Assembly: GCF_001718315.1 (NCBI RefSeq)
Contig: NZ_CP013363.1
Coordinates: 1,798,001 to 1,862,000 of the forward strand
Length of the DNA: 64,000 nucleotides
DNA from: Burkholderia diffusa
GTDB lineage: Bacteria > Pseudomonadota > Gammaproteobacteria > Burkholderiales > Burkholderiaceae
Direction of reading: 5' to 3'
Translations under genes and position numbers: made by a program
In this document: positions 27,360-35,241 of the stretch, piece by piece
Numbering within the stretch: the first letter of the stretch is position 1
Layout of the letters: every line of letters starts with the position of its first letter
Notes under the pieces: model-generated
Database searches by the model: none
The model's input: the letters and a program-made list of their open reading frames with translations, nothing else
What the model was told of the DNA's origin: nothing

Positions 27360-29569
27360 TGCGCAGCTCCCGGCGTGCGCACGCCTGCGCCCGCGCCAAG
27401 CGTGCCGTCGTCGGGCGGGTTCTTCACCCAGCCGACCGTATGCAGCTGCACGTCCTCCTCGACCTCCTGGTACGACAGCACCGCGAGCTCGGGCAGCACC
27501 GGCTGCAGAATCGTCTTCACGTAGCGACGCGCGCCGAGCGCGACCATCACGGCGAGCCGCGCGGCGCCTTGCGGGTTGCCGTGGCCGCCTGCGCCGGCCG
27601 CCTGCGCCGCCGTCGCCGCCTGCACGATCGCGCGCACCTGCTCGCCGATGTCCTGCTTGATCGCGCTCGACAGCGCGAGGAAATTGCCCTGCTTCGTGCG
27701 CATCACCGCATTCTCGATCCGCTCCTGCAGGTTCTGCTCGAACAGCACGACGCGCAGCTGCCGTGTGGCGCCCGCATGACGATCGGTGATCATCCGGCGC
27801 AGGTCGACGCGCACCAGCTCGACCAGCGCGATCACGTCGTCCGGTTCGTTCGGCGCCCATGTGATCAGGCTTTCGAAAATCACGCGCAGATTGCGGATCG
27901 GCACCTGTTCGGCAAGCAACCGGCGCAGCACCTCGGTCACGCGCTGCAGCGGCACGAGCCGCGTCAGTTCGCCGACGAGTTCGGGATGCTCGCGGCGCAC
28001 CAGATGCACGAGCGCCTGCGTTTCCTGGATGCCGAGCAGTTCGTCCGCATGCTGGCGCACGATTTGTTCGACGTGCGCGGCGAGCGCGCCTTCGCTCGTG
28101 AGCCACTTGCCGTCCGGCGCCGCACCGTCGGGCTTGATCCATAGCGCGGTCGCGAACGGACCGAACGCCTCGGCCGGCTGGCGCTCCGCGCGCTCCGGCA
28201 GCGGCGCGACGCCGTCCCACAGCAGCCAGCCCGGCTTCAGCGCACCCTGCGCGGCGAGCACGTCCTGCAGGTAGATCCGGTACGTGCCGGCTGGCGCCCC
28301 CTCGTCGTCGTTCAGCGTGATGCGCGGAAACACCGTGCCGATGTCCGCGTCGACGCGCGCCTTCGCGCTCGACAACGCAGCCTGCAACTGCGCGAGGTTC
28401 AGCGTCGTGCGCAGGTCGTCCGACAGCGACACCGCGATCAGCGACGTGACGCCCGCCGCATGCGACACCTTTGCGGGCTGGCCATCGTCCGTCGCGCCGA
28501 TGCGGCCCGCGATATGAATCAGGTTGAAGCTCGGCGCGGTCGTCTTGCGCTTCAGCTGCGTGAATGCGAACGCGCCGAGGCCGAACGCGATCAGCGCGAA
28601 CGACCACTTCGGAAAACCCGGCACGACAAGGAAGCCGGCCAGCACCAGCGCCGCGATCAGCAGCGCGCGCGGATGTGCGCCGAGCTGCTCGCCGAGTTGT
28701 TCGCCGAGCTGGCGCTGCCGCGTGTCGCGCGTCGCGACGCGCGTCGTCACGATGCCGGCCGCGATCGACACCAGCAGCGACGGAATCTGCGACGCCATCC
28801 CGTCGCCGACCGTCAGGATCGCGTAACGTTGCAGCGCCTCGCCGATATCCATGCCGTGCATCAGCGTGCCGACCGCGATACCCGCGACGATGTTGATGAA
28901 CGCGATCACGAGGCCCGCGATCGCGTCGCCCTTCACGAACTTCATCGCGCCGTCCATCGCGCCGTGCATCTGCGATTCCTGTTCGAGCTTCTCGCGGCGC
29001 TCGCGCGCTTCGTCGGCGCTGATGATGCCTGCGCGCAGGTCCGCGTCGATGCTCATCTGCTTGCCCGGCATCGCGTCGAGCGAGAAGCGTGCGCCGACTT
29101 CGGCAACCCGCTCGGAGCCTTTCGCGATCACGATGAACTGCACGACCGCGATCACGAGGAACACCACCCCGCCCACCACGACGTTGTTGCCGACCACGAG
29201 CCGGCCGAACGCATCGATCACGTGGCCCGCGTTCGCGTGCAACAGGATCAGCTTGCACGACGCGATGTTCAGCGCGAGGCGGAACAGTGTCGTGAACAGC
29301 AGCAGCGCGGGAAACGACGAGAAGCTGACCGCCGACGGCACGTAGGTCGACACCGTCAGCAGCACGACGCTCGCGGCGAGGTTCAGCGAGATCATCCCGT
29401 CGAGCGCGGCTTGCGGCAGCGGCAGGATGAACAGCGCAACCACCGACACGATGAACGCGGCGAGAAACAGGTCGGCGCGCGGCGATGCCCCGAGACGTCG
29501 CCCGGACACGCTGCGGCCGGCGGAGAAGATCCGCTGCCAGTCGCGAGGGAGCGCCTTCGGTTCTGCCAT
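27356..29569 (-). CDS. sctV: Type III secretion major export apparatus protein SctV
   Basis: 737 residues. The N-terminal half has about eight membrane segments with family signatures TLFRLALNIAS and GDGMASQIPSLLVSIAAGIVTTRVA and the cytoplasmic loop SLDAMPGKQMSIDADLRAG. The C-terminal half is the nonameric cytoplasmic ring that receives chaperone-substrate complexes. Start MAEPKALPRD was chosen because longer forms add only Arg-rich, non-conserved residues. It is the first gene of the minus-strand operon, with a 235-base gap before the LuxR-type gene upstream. A minus-strand TACACT in that gap (about 29650) could be a -10 element, but no good -35 is seen. Confidence 0.95.
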   Translation of the reverse strand: MAEPKALPRDWQRIFSAGRSVSGRRLGASPRADLFLAAFIVSVVALFILPLPQAALDGMISLNLAASVVLLTVSTYVPSAVSFSSFPALLLFTTLFRLALNIASCKLILLHANAGHVIDAFGRLVVGNNVVVGGVVFLVIAVVQFIVIAKGSERVAEVGARFSLDAMPGKQMSIDADLRAGIISADEARERREKLEQESQMHGAMDGAMKFVKGDAIAGLVIAFINIVAGIAVGTLMHGMDIGEALQRYAILTVGDGMASQIPSLLVSIAAGIVTTRVATRDTRQRQLGEQLGEQLGAHPRALLIAALVLAGFLVVPGFPKWSFALIAFGLGAFAFTQLKRKTTAPSFNLIHIAGRIGATDDGQPAKVSHAAGVTSLIAVSLSDDLRTTLNLAQLQAALSSAKARVDADIGTVFPRITLNDDEGAPAGTYRIYLQDVLAAQGALKPGWLLWDGVAPLPERAERQPAEAFGPFATALWIKPDGAAPDGKWLTSEGALAAHVEQIVRQHADELLGIQETQALVHLVRREHPELVGELTRLVPLQRVTEVLRRLLAEQVPIRNLRVIFESLITWAPNEPDDVIALVELVRVDLRRMITDRHAGATRQLRVVLFEQNLQERIENAVMRTKQGNFLALSSAIKQDIGEQVRAIVQAATAAQAAGAGGHGNPQGAARLAVMVALGARRYVKTILQPVLPELAVLSYQEVEEDVQLHTVGWVKNPPDDGTLGAGAGVRTPGAAQ

Positions 29570-29804
29570 CGTGCCGTCGTCCTGTCGTTGTCGCCGGCGG
29601 GCACGGGCCGTCATGCCCCGTGTCGCGCGGACCGTTGAATGGGACGAGTGTAGCGACGCGAAACCGCGCAAAAACGGATGCGCCTCGTAGCGGCGTGGCG
29701 GTTTTCCGGCGACGACCGGATCCGACTACGAAACCCGGCGGCGCCTGCTCGCGCGCATCGGCGGAACCGCTTCCATCGCGTGGCGGCGCCGCGCGCGAAC
29801 AGGG

Positions 29805-30638
29805 TCAGGACTCCAGACGGCGTGCGGCGAGATACGCGAGCTGCGCGCGATTCTGGACGTTGAAGAGTTTTTCGAGCGAACGGATATGGTGGCCGACCTT
29901 GTGCAGCGACGTGCGCAACGCGCTCGCGATCTCCTGGTCGGACAGCCCGTGCACGAGGCGCTCGAGCACCTGCTGCTGCTCGTCGCCGAGCGCGAAGCCG
30001 CGCATGCGCGCGATGCGCGCCTCGAGGAACGGCAGCGCGACGCGATGCACGGCGAGGCTCACGGACAGCGCGCCGCCGATCACGCGATCGTCGATCCATT
30101 CGGTACCGTGGGCTTCCGACGTGACGTTCACCGCGACGCGCAGGTCGAGCCGCGGTGCCGACAGGCTGAAGATCACGCCGCTGTTCATGGCATGCGCACG
30201 CAGATGGCCGGCCAGCGCGAGCACCTTGCGCTCGCCGCTGCCCTGCGCGGCCGACTCGATCTCGTCGAGCCGCCACGCGACCGGGAAGCCGCTTTGCCGC
30301 ACCTGCGCGAAACGCGGGTCGCTCTCATAGAGCATGCCTTCGATATACGGCTGCATGAACGTCGCGGGCGCGAGGTCGCGCAGCAGATGCGCGCACAGGA
30401 TGCGCCGCCCGATCATTTCATACGCGCCGTAACCGAGCGTGCTGAAACCGATTTGCCGCAATCGGGCATGGCATTGGGAGAAATCGACAGAAGCGAGGTC
30501 GGATTTACCGGATGCGACTTGAATGCCGGTAAAAACGTCGCGCTCGATTGCATGAATTTCTTTCGAATAAGCGGCAGCGGCCGCAATATCGGCTTGCGAG
30601 AACCACTCGACGCGTGGCGCGTCGTCAGCGTATGTCAT
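29805..30638 (-). CDS. LuxR-family regulator with autoinducer-binding-like domain (first of a divergent pair)
   Basis: 277 residues from ATG at 30638, preferred over a GTG 14 codons upstream because GGAAAGGG/GGTGGG lies close before it. The N-terminal domain (about 20-180) has the form of acyl-homoserine-lactone-binding domains, with the Asp-Pro pair in YESDPRF and the Trp in PVAWRLDE. The C-terminal helix-turn-helix is LSDQEIASALRTSLHKVGHHIRSLEKLF followed by VQNRAQLAYLA. It lies directly upstream of sctV on the same strand and is divergent from a second LuxR-type gene. No luxI-type synthase is in the window. Control of the T3SS operon is a reasonable inference. Confidence 0.88.
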   Translation of the reverse strand: MTYADDAPRVEWFSQADIAAAAAYSKEIHAIERDVFTGIQVASGKSDLASVDFSQCHARLRQIGFSTLGYGAYEMIGRRILCAHLLRDLAPATFMQPYIEGMLYESDPRFAQVRQSGFPVAWRLDEIESAAQGSGERKVLALAGHLRAHAMNSGVIFSLSAPRLDLRVAVNVTSEAHGTEWIDDRVIGGALSVSLAVHRVALPFLEARIARMRGFALGDEQQQVLERLVHGLSDQEIASALRTSLHKVGHHIRSLEKLFNVQNRAQLAYLAARRLES

Positions 30639-30765
30639 GAGGAGCCCACCCTTTCCCAATATGTGAACCTGCCCCGTCACGATCTGGTCTTTTCTTTATG
30701 TTTTTCTGGTCGTCTCTATACCGGTGCGAATATGAACCTTTCGCCCGAATTAGTATTACGGCATA

Positions 30766-30797
30766 TTACGCGCACACAGGCATTTTTGTACAATGCC
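30766..30797 (+). promoter_or_regulatory. Promoter with overlapping inverted repeat for the second LuxR-type gene
   Basis: TTACGC (30766-30771) and TACAAT (30789-30794) are 17 bases apart. The -10 element lies inside an inverted repeat GGCATT (30779-30784) / AATGCC (30792-30797) with a 7-base spacer, a good place for repression. The surrounding 280 bases between the divergent LuxR genes are AT-richer than the flanks. No canonical lux box is found. Confidence 0.5.
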
Positions 30798-30918
30798 CCC
30801 GCGTTTCGTCTGGATGACGATCGGCGCACATCATAAAGATGCTCGATCGCATCGTCGCGAGTGCCGTGCACGACACGGCGGCCGCCACGCGATGCGCGTC
30901 GATTCCGAGGGATGGCAC

Positions 30919-31824
30919 ATGTCCGATATTGCAATGCAAGAAGAAGCGGTCGCCTCAACTATGTCCCGTCCGTCGCGGCGGACGGCCGCCTGCGCCGACG
31001 CGTCGAGCGCGCGCCCGGTGCAGGTCGTGTGGTGTGACGACGTCAAGCGCGGCGACATCGCGCAGCCGCACGCGCCGAAGCTCGGCGTCGCCGATACGCT
31101 CGCGCACGCGCAGAGCACCGCGGAACGCAACCGGATCGTCACAAGCCTGCTGCATCTGACGGGCTTCTCGACGTTCGCATACTTCGCGCTCGAATTCTCG
31201 CGGGAGCGCGTCGAAAGTCTCTACCTGCACGAGGCGTTCACGCCGACCACCTATCGCGGCGACTACGTGCGGCACAACCATCACGACATCGATCCGCGCA
31301 CGCTCGGCGCGCGCGTATGCAACATGCCGATCGTATGGGACCTGCAGCAGTTGCGCCGCGAGCATCGCGAACGCGACGACGGCCCGTGCGTGACGCCGGC
31401 GGCGCTCGATGGCTTCCTGCAGACGATGCAGGACGACGGCATGTGCAGCGGCATCATGTATTCGATGGCCGTGCCCGGCACGCGGCTGCATGCGTTCATG
31501 AGCTTCACCGCGCCGCGCCGCACGCGCGAGTGGATCACGCCATCGACGATCGAGCAGGCGCTGTCGATCGGGCTGTCGGTTCACAAGTTCGCGTCGCCGC
31601 AACTGATCGCGACGTCGCGCGAACGCGCGGTAAACGGCCTCACGCCGTTCGAACAGGAACTGTTGCTGGGCATCGCGGAAGGCGCGTCGGACAAGGAGAT
31701 CGGCCGGCGCCTCGACACCAGCGCGCACAACGTCGACTACCACCTGCGCAAGCTGCGCAAGCGCTTCGGCGTCGCGAACCGGATCCAGCTCACGTACCTG
31801 ACGTCGAAGCTCGAACTGATCTGA
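30919..31824 (+). CDS. LuxR-family regulator with autoinducer-binding-like domain (second of a divergent pair)
   Basis: 301 residues. ATG at 30919 follows GAGGGA at suitable spacing. The domain order matches its divergent neighbour: the N-terminal binding domain carries DIDPRTL and PIVWDLQ, and the C-terminal helix-turn-helix is LTPFEQELLLGIAEGASDKEIGRRLDTSAHNVDYHLRKLRKRFG, here a little over one domain. The two proteins look like distant paralogues. It has no cognate synthase nearby, so it is a LuxR solo, or it answers AHL made elsewhere. A 13-pair hairpin follows it. Likely regulatory targets are the adjacent T3SS operon or its partner; this is inferred from position. Confidence 0.88.
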   Translation: MSDIAMQEEAVASTMSRPSRRTAACADASSARPVQVVWCDDVKRGDIAQPHAPKLGVADTLAHAQSTAERNRIVTSLLHLTGFSTFAYFALEFSRERVESLYLHEAFTPTTYRGDYVRHNHHDIDPRTLGARVCNMPIVWDLQQLRREHRERDDGPCVTPAALDGFLQTMQDDGMCSGIMYSMAVPGTRLHAFMSFTAPRRTREWITPSTIEQALSIGLSVHKFASPQLIATSRERAVNGLTPFEQELLLGIAEGASDKEIGRRLDTSAHNVDYHLRKLRKRFGVANRIQLTYLTSKLELI

Positions 31825-31848
31825 CGCGCGCGACGAACCCGCGTAAAC

Positions 31849-31879
31849 GCACATGCCGGCCTCGCGGGCCGGCATGTGC
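31849..31879. terminator. Bidirectional terminator hairpin between convergent genes
   Basis: GCACATGCCGGCC (31849-31861) and GGCCGGCATGTGC (31867-31879) form 13 perfect pairs around a 5-base loop. It separates the convergent LuxR-type and NRAMP genes. Only short T/A tails are present, slightly better on the minus strand. Confidence 0.7.
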
Positions 31880-31907
31880 TCAAATCTGGCGATGACGCCG
31901 TGCGGCG

Positions 31908-33554
31908 TTACTTCAGCAGCGTCATCTGCACGACCTTGACGATCACGAGACCGACCGCGATCACCAGATAGCCGCGCAGCACGGCCATCCAGACGCGGGT
32001 CGCGACCGTCATGCTCTGCGGCTCGAGAGAATCGAGCGGCGGCATGCGCCATGTTTCGCGCAGCGCGCGATCGACTCCCGGTTCGACGACGCGCTTGTTG
32101 CGGCGAATCAACACCGTCGCGAGATAGCCGGCAATCGCGAGCACGGTGCCGCCGACCAGCACGTCGACGATCGCTTCACCGCTGATGTCCGGGTACATCA
32201 CCGATGCGGTCAGGATGATCGACAGCAGCACGAGCACCCAGATCACCGCGCCCGTGAACACGTTGAGCTTCGTCGAGTTGACCCACGGGCCGAGCACCTG
32301 GCGATCGTTGCAAAGCACGAGCAGGAACACGGTCGCGCTCGGCAGCAGCACGCCGGCAAGCGTCTGCACCGCTTCGGTCAGCAGGCCGAGCGGGCTGCCC
32401 GGAATCAGCACGAGCGCGGCAGCGGCCGCGACGATGCCGAAGTAGACGAGATAGAAGCCCTTCGCATCGGACACGCCGCGATGCAGCGAATGGCGGATCT
32501 TGAACACGTCGCCGATCGCGTACGCGGTCGACAGCGACACCGCCGCCGCGCCGATGATGCACGCGTCGAGCAGCGCGACCGCGAACAGCGTCGCGCTGGT
32601 ACGGCCCGCATATTTCTCGAGGCCCGCGATCACGCCGCCCGCGTCGGTGAAGCCGCCCGCTTCCGGATGACCGCCGAACAGCGCGGCGCTGAAGCCGATC
32701 ATCGCGACCGCGCCGATCAGCACGAACGCGATGCCGATCCACAGGTCGACCTTCTCGTACTTCATGAAGCGCGGCGTGATGCGCTTGTCGATCACGTAGC
32801 TCTGCTGGAAGAACAGCTGCCATGGCGCGACCGTGGTGCCAACGATGCCGATCACGAGCAGCATCACGTCGGACAGCTTCGCGTGCGCGGGCCAGTTCGG
32901 CACGAAGAAGTCGCGCGACATCTGCGCCACCGGCGGGTGGATCGACACGAGCACCGGCACGAGCAACAGGCTCAACACGCACAGCACGATCGCGAACCGC
33001 TCGAAGCGCCTGAAGTCGCCGGTACTCACCGCCGCCATCGTCAATGCGGCCGCCACGCAAACGCCCGCGACCTTCGGGAGCCCGAAGAAAGCCAGCACGA
33101 ACGTGATGCCGATGAACTCGGTGACGATCGTCAGCGCATTGAGCAGGAACAGGTCGATCACGCTGAATGCGCCCCAGAACTTGCCGAAGCGCTCGAAGAT
33201 CAGGCGCGCATGGCCGACGCCGGTGACCGCGCCGAGGCGCAGCACCATTTCCTGGTTCACGTACAGCACCGGCACGAGCAGCAGCAGCGTCCACAGCAGC
33301 GTCGTGCCGTAGTTCTGGCCGGCCTGCGTATAGGTGCCGAATGCGCCGGCGTCGTTGTCGCCGACCATCACGATCAGGCCGGGGCCGATGATCGCGAGCA
33401 GCGTGCGCAGGCGCGCCCACCACGTGCGGCGCGCGGCGGTGTCGTGATGCGCGATGGTGCCGAGCGCGCCGCGGATATCGCCCAGGTGGGCTTCGTCGAG
33501 CACGGCGCTGCGTTCGACGGCGATCGGTGGAGAGACGTTCGATGGCGTGGACAT
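31908..33554 (-). CDS. NRAMP-family divalent metal transporter with altered metal-site motifs
   Basis: 548 residues with about eleven or twelve membrane helices in the NRAMP (LeuT-fold) pattern. The first-helix motif, normally Asp-Pro-Gly-Asn, reads Asp-Asn-Asp-Ala-Gly (residues 66-70, context GPGLIVMVGDNDAGAFGTYTQ), and the sixth-helix Met-Pro-His reads Ala-Pro-Trp (243-245, context GTTVAPWQLFFQQ). The Met that selects transition metals is therefore gone. NRAMP-related magnesium transporters also lack it, so Mg2+, or a substrate other than Mn2+/Fe2+, should be considered. ATG at 33554 has only a weak ribosome site; a frame starting 12 codons upstream is possible. A 45-codon gene lies 105 bases upstream on the same strand. 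Confidence 0.88.
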   Translation of the reverse strand: MSTPSNVSPPIAVERSAVLDEAHLGDIRGALGTIAHHDTAARRTWWARLRTLLAIIGPGLIVMVGDNDAGAFGTYTQAGQNYGTTLLWTLLLLVPVLYVNQEMVLRLGAVTGVGHARLIFERFGKFWGAFSVIDLFLLNALTIVTEFIGITFVLAFFGLPKVAGVCVAAALTMAAVSTGDFRRFERFAIVLCVLSLLLVPVLVSIHPPVAQMSRDFFVPNWPAHAKLSDVMLLVIGIVGTTVAPWQLFFQQSYVIDKRITPRFMKYEKVDLWIGIAFVLIGAVAMIGFSAALFGGHPEAGGFTDAGGVIAGLEKYAGRTSATLFAVALLDACIIGAAAVSLSTAYAIGDVFKIRHSLHRGVSDAKGFYLVYFGIVAAAAALVLIPGSPLGLLTEAVQTLAGVLLPSATVFLLVLCNDRQVLGPWVNSTKLNVFTGAVIWVLVLLSIILTASVMYPDISGEAIVDVLVGGTVLAIAGYLATVLIRRNKRVVEPGVDRALRETWRMPPLDSLEPQSMTVATRVWMAVLRGYLVIAVGLVIVKVVQMTLLK

Positions 33555-33659
33555 GATGAATTCCGTACGGCTGGTTTTTTTATCCGGCAAGCGTGTGGCC
33601 TTGGAATACGCGCGCAGAACGGGGCCGCGCGCGCATGCCGAGACGCGCTCGGCGCTTCT

Positions 33660-33797
33660 TCAGCAGATCAACGACTTCAGCTGGTTCAGCAAACGGGAGA
33701 ACACCCGCGGACGGGCGTCGAGCGTCAGCATCGCGTCGTAATGCGGACGCGATTCCGCGAGTTGCGGGAGGTTCGACAGCAGAAGGCCGAAGTTCAT
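33660..33797 (-). CDS. Small 45-residue ORF upstream of the NRAMP-type transporter
   Basis: ATG at 33797 follows AGGAG by 8 bases and the frame runs 45 codons to TGA. The peptide starts MNFGLLLSNLPQLAES and ends RVFSRLLNQLKSLIC; it is amphipathic with a C-terminal Cys and no signal peptide. It lies in the leader of the transporter gene, so it may be a small membrane-associated partner or a translated leader that controls the transporter. By position it recalls E. coli MntS and MgtL, but I see no convincing homology to either. Confidence 0.55.
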   Translation of the reverse strand: MNFGLLLSNLPQLAESRPHYDAMLTLDARPRVFSRLLNQLKSLIC

Positions 33798-34555
33798 GGT
33801 CTGGCTCCTGGCGGCAACGGCATGCGTGCCGGCCGCGTGATGGGCGCGGGGCCAGTCCGGGGCCTGAACGACGTGTCAGGCTAGTCGGCCGGCATGTCCC
33901 TGCGACCCGGGTTCAAAAGGGTCTGTTGGTGCAACGGGCATAAGGGACAACTGTCACTGTCGTTCACGGCGGCTCCTGTACGGTGTTCCGGAGAACACGG
34001 TTGACCGCCGTCTGGCGCGGACCTCGTTCGGGTGCATGCGAAACGCATGCGCGAACGCGGCCGCGCGCCGGGCGGCGGCGAAACCGGATGGCGCACGCGA
34101 AAACACATCACGCTAACCGGCGCGAATCAGGGTGCACGTAGGGAGTTGCTGCGGAATACTGCTGCGCGCACCGTTTGCCTGAATGACAAACGGCGGCTTC
34201 GATGAGGCGCGGACGTCGGTCGCTCAGGCGGAAATTTCGTTCGAAGATCGACTACTGCAGGCGTCCAAGGCGGCGGCCCCAAGAGTGAAGATGCCGGATT
34301 CTATGGACCGGCCGAAACGGAAGTCAACCCTCTGGCACGCCGTCCGGGGAAAATTTTTTCCAGCCCCTGCGCGCTGAAAGATTCGCGCCCGGAATGACGC
34401 GCCGCAACCTTTCAACGCGTCACGGGGCGCGCGACGCCGATGCGCGCGAGCAACAGTCGCCACGCGACGCCGGCGGGCGGTCGTGCCGGGCAGCGGCCGG
34501 CGCGCGGCGTGGCGCCGCAGTCGATGCGATAGGCGCAACGCCGCTGCTTTTTTGC
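33798..34555. other. Long intergenic region upstream of the divergent NRAMP and porin units
   Basis: No gene is supported. It must hold the promoter for the NRAMP leader (minus strand). Two small structures are visible: a hairpin GTGTTC-CGGA-GAACAC near 33982-33997 and an inverted repeat at 34171-34193, listed separately. Confidence 0.4.
34171..34193. repeat. Inverted repeat, possible operator
   Basis: CCGTTTG (34171-34177) and CAAACGG (34187-34193) are perfect 7-base arms separated by 9 bases. It lies in the gap between the NRAMP unit and the porin promoter. The binding protein is unknown. Confidence 0.4.
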
Positions 34556-34585
34556 TTGCACCGCAACAAAGCTCGCGACTACAAT
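34556..34585 (+). promoter_or_regulatory. Sigma-70-type promoter of the porin operon
   Basis: TTGCAC (34556-34561) and TACAAT (34580-34585) with an 18-base spacer. Transcription would start near 34592, just before the GAGGGAG ribosome site of a 20-codon upstream ORF. Confidence 0.6.
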
Positions 34586-34614
34586 CCGCCCCAATTCATT
34601 GAGGGAGTCCCTTC

Positions 34615-34677
34615 GTGGACACATGCTCCAGTTGCAGTTCGATGCCGGTCCAGGCCGGCCAAGCCATCGCGAGATAG
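34615..34677 (+). CDS. 20-codon upstream ORF with Cys-Ser-Ser-Cys motif
   Basis: GTG at 34615 stands 7 bases after GAGGGAG (34601-34607), and the frame stops at TAG after MDTCSSCSSMPVQAGQAIAR. Promoter, start-site region, ribosome site, start and stop are in the right order within 120 bases, so translation is plausible. The peptide holds CxxC in its first seven residues and is too short to be a normal protein. It probably acts as a leader that couples downstream expression to redox state, metal or Cys supply; this is inference. Confidence 0.5.
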   Translation: MDTCSSCSSMPVQAGQAIAR

Positions 34678-34862
34678 CAGCCAGACGCATGTCATTCGCC
34701 GCTCGCTCGCATTCGTCGGGTTAGCGCGCCTCCCCCGATGCCGGCATAGCCGGCTCGTCCGTCGCACGCTCCGTTACGTTCCAACCGCCGATCGCAGGCC
34801 GCGCCATGCACCCGCGTTCGATCACGTCGTCCGGCATGCGCCGGACCGGACGGAGGATCGTC

Positions 34863-35132
34863 ATGTTCTTTCAATCGTTCGCTGCCAGACTCAAGCGACT
34901 CGTACACGTCGCGTCCGACCGCTCGCCGGCTTCGGCCCTTTCGCCGCTCGCCCACGCGGTCGGCGGCTGGCGAGGCTGCGCACTCGCACACCTGCCGGCG
35001 GCACCGCGCGCGCTCGACTGCGTGCTGATCGGTGCGATGGCGGCCGCCGTCGCGCTCGTCGCACTGCTCTGCACCGCCGGATCGCGCCTCGGCTTCGCGC
35101 ACGTGTGGCGGATCGGCGGCTGGCTGCCATGA
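34863..35132 (+). CDS. Small hypothetical membrane protein (89 aa)
   Basis: ATG at 34863 has GGAGG six bases upstream. The 89-residue product has a basic N-terminus (MFFQSFAARLKRLVHV), one clear membrane helix (CVLIGAMAAAVALVALLC, about residues 57-74) and a short C-terminus ending WRIGGWLP. Family not recognised. It lies between the 20-codon leader ORF and the porin, 109 bases before the latter, and probably shares their promoter. Confidence 0.6.
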   Translation: MFFQSFAARLKRLVHVASDRSPASALSPLAHAVGGWRGCALAHLPAAPRALDCVLIGAMAAAVALVALLCTAGSRLGFAHVWRIGGWLP

Positions 35133-35241
35133 CCGGCGGTGCCGAACGCGCGCATGCCTGCGCGCCCCCGCCCGCACCTGCCCCATCGCTTCAAGTTCCC
35201 ATTTCTTCAGTCAAGCTAATCAATCAAACAACGGAGCCCGC

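Noticed and set aside
30639-30765. Lux-box-like dyad ACCTG...CTGGT near 30664-30685
   Set aside because: The arms have a mismatch and the centre does not fit known CepR/LuxR boxes; too weak to report as a site.
34183-34377. 64-codon plus-strand frame between the NRAMP leader and the porin promoter
   Set aside because: No ribosome site and no recognisable product; its start lies within an inverted repeat. Possible but not supported.
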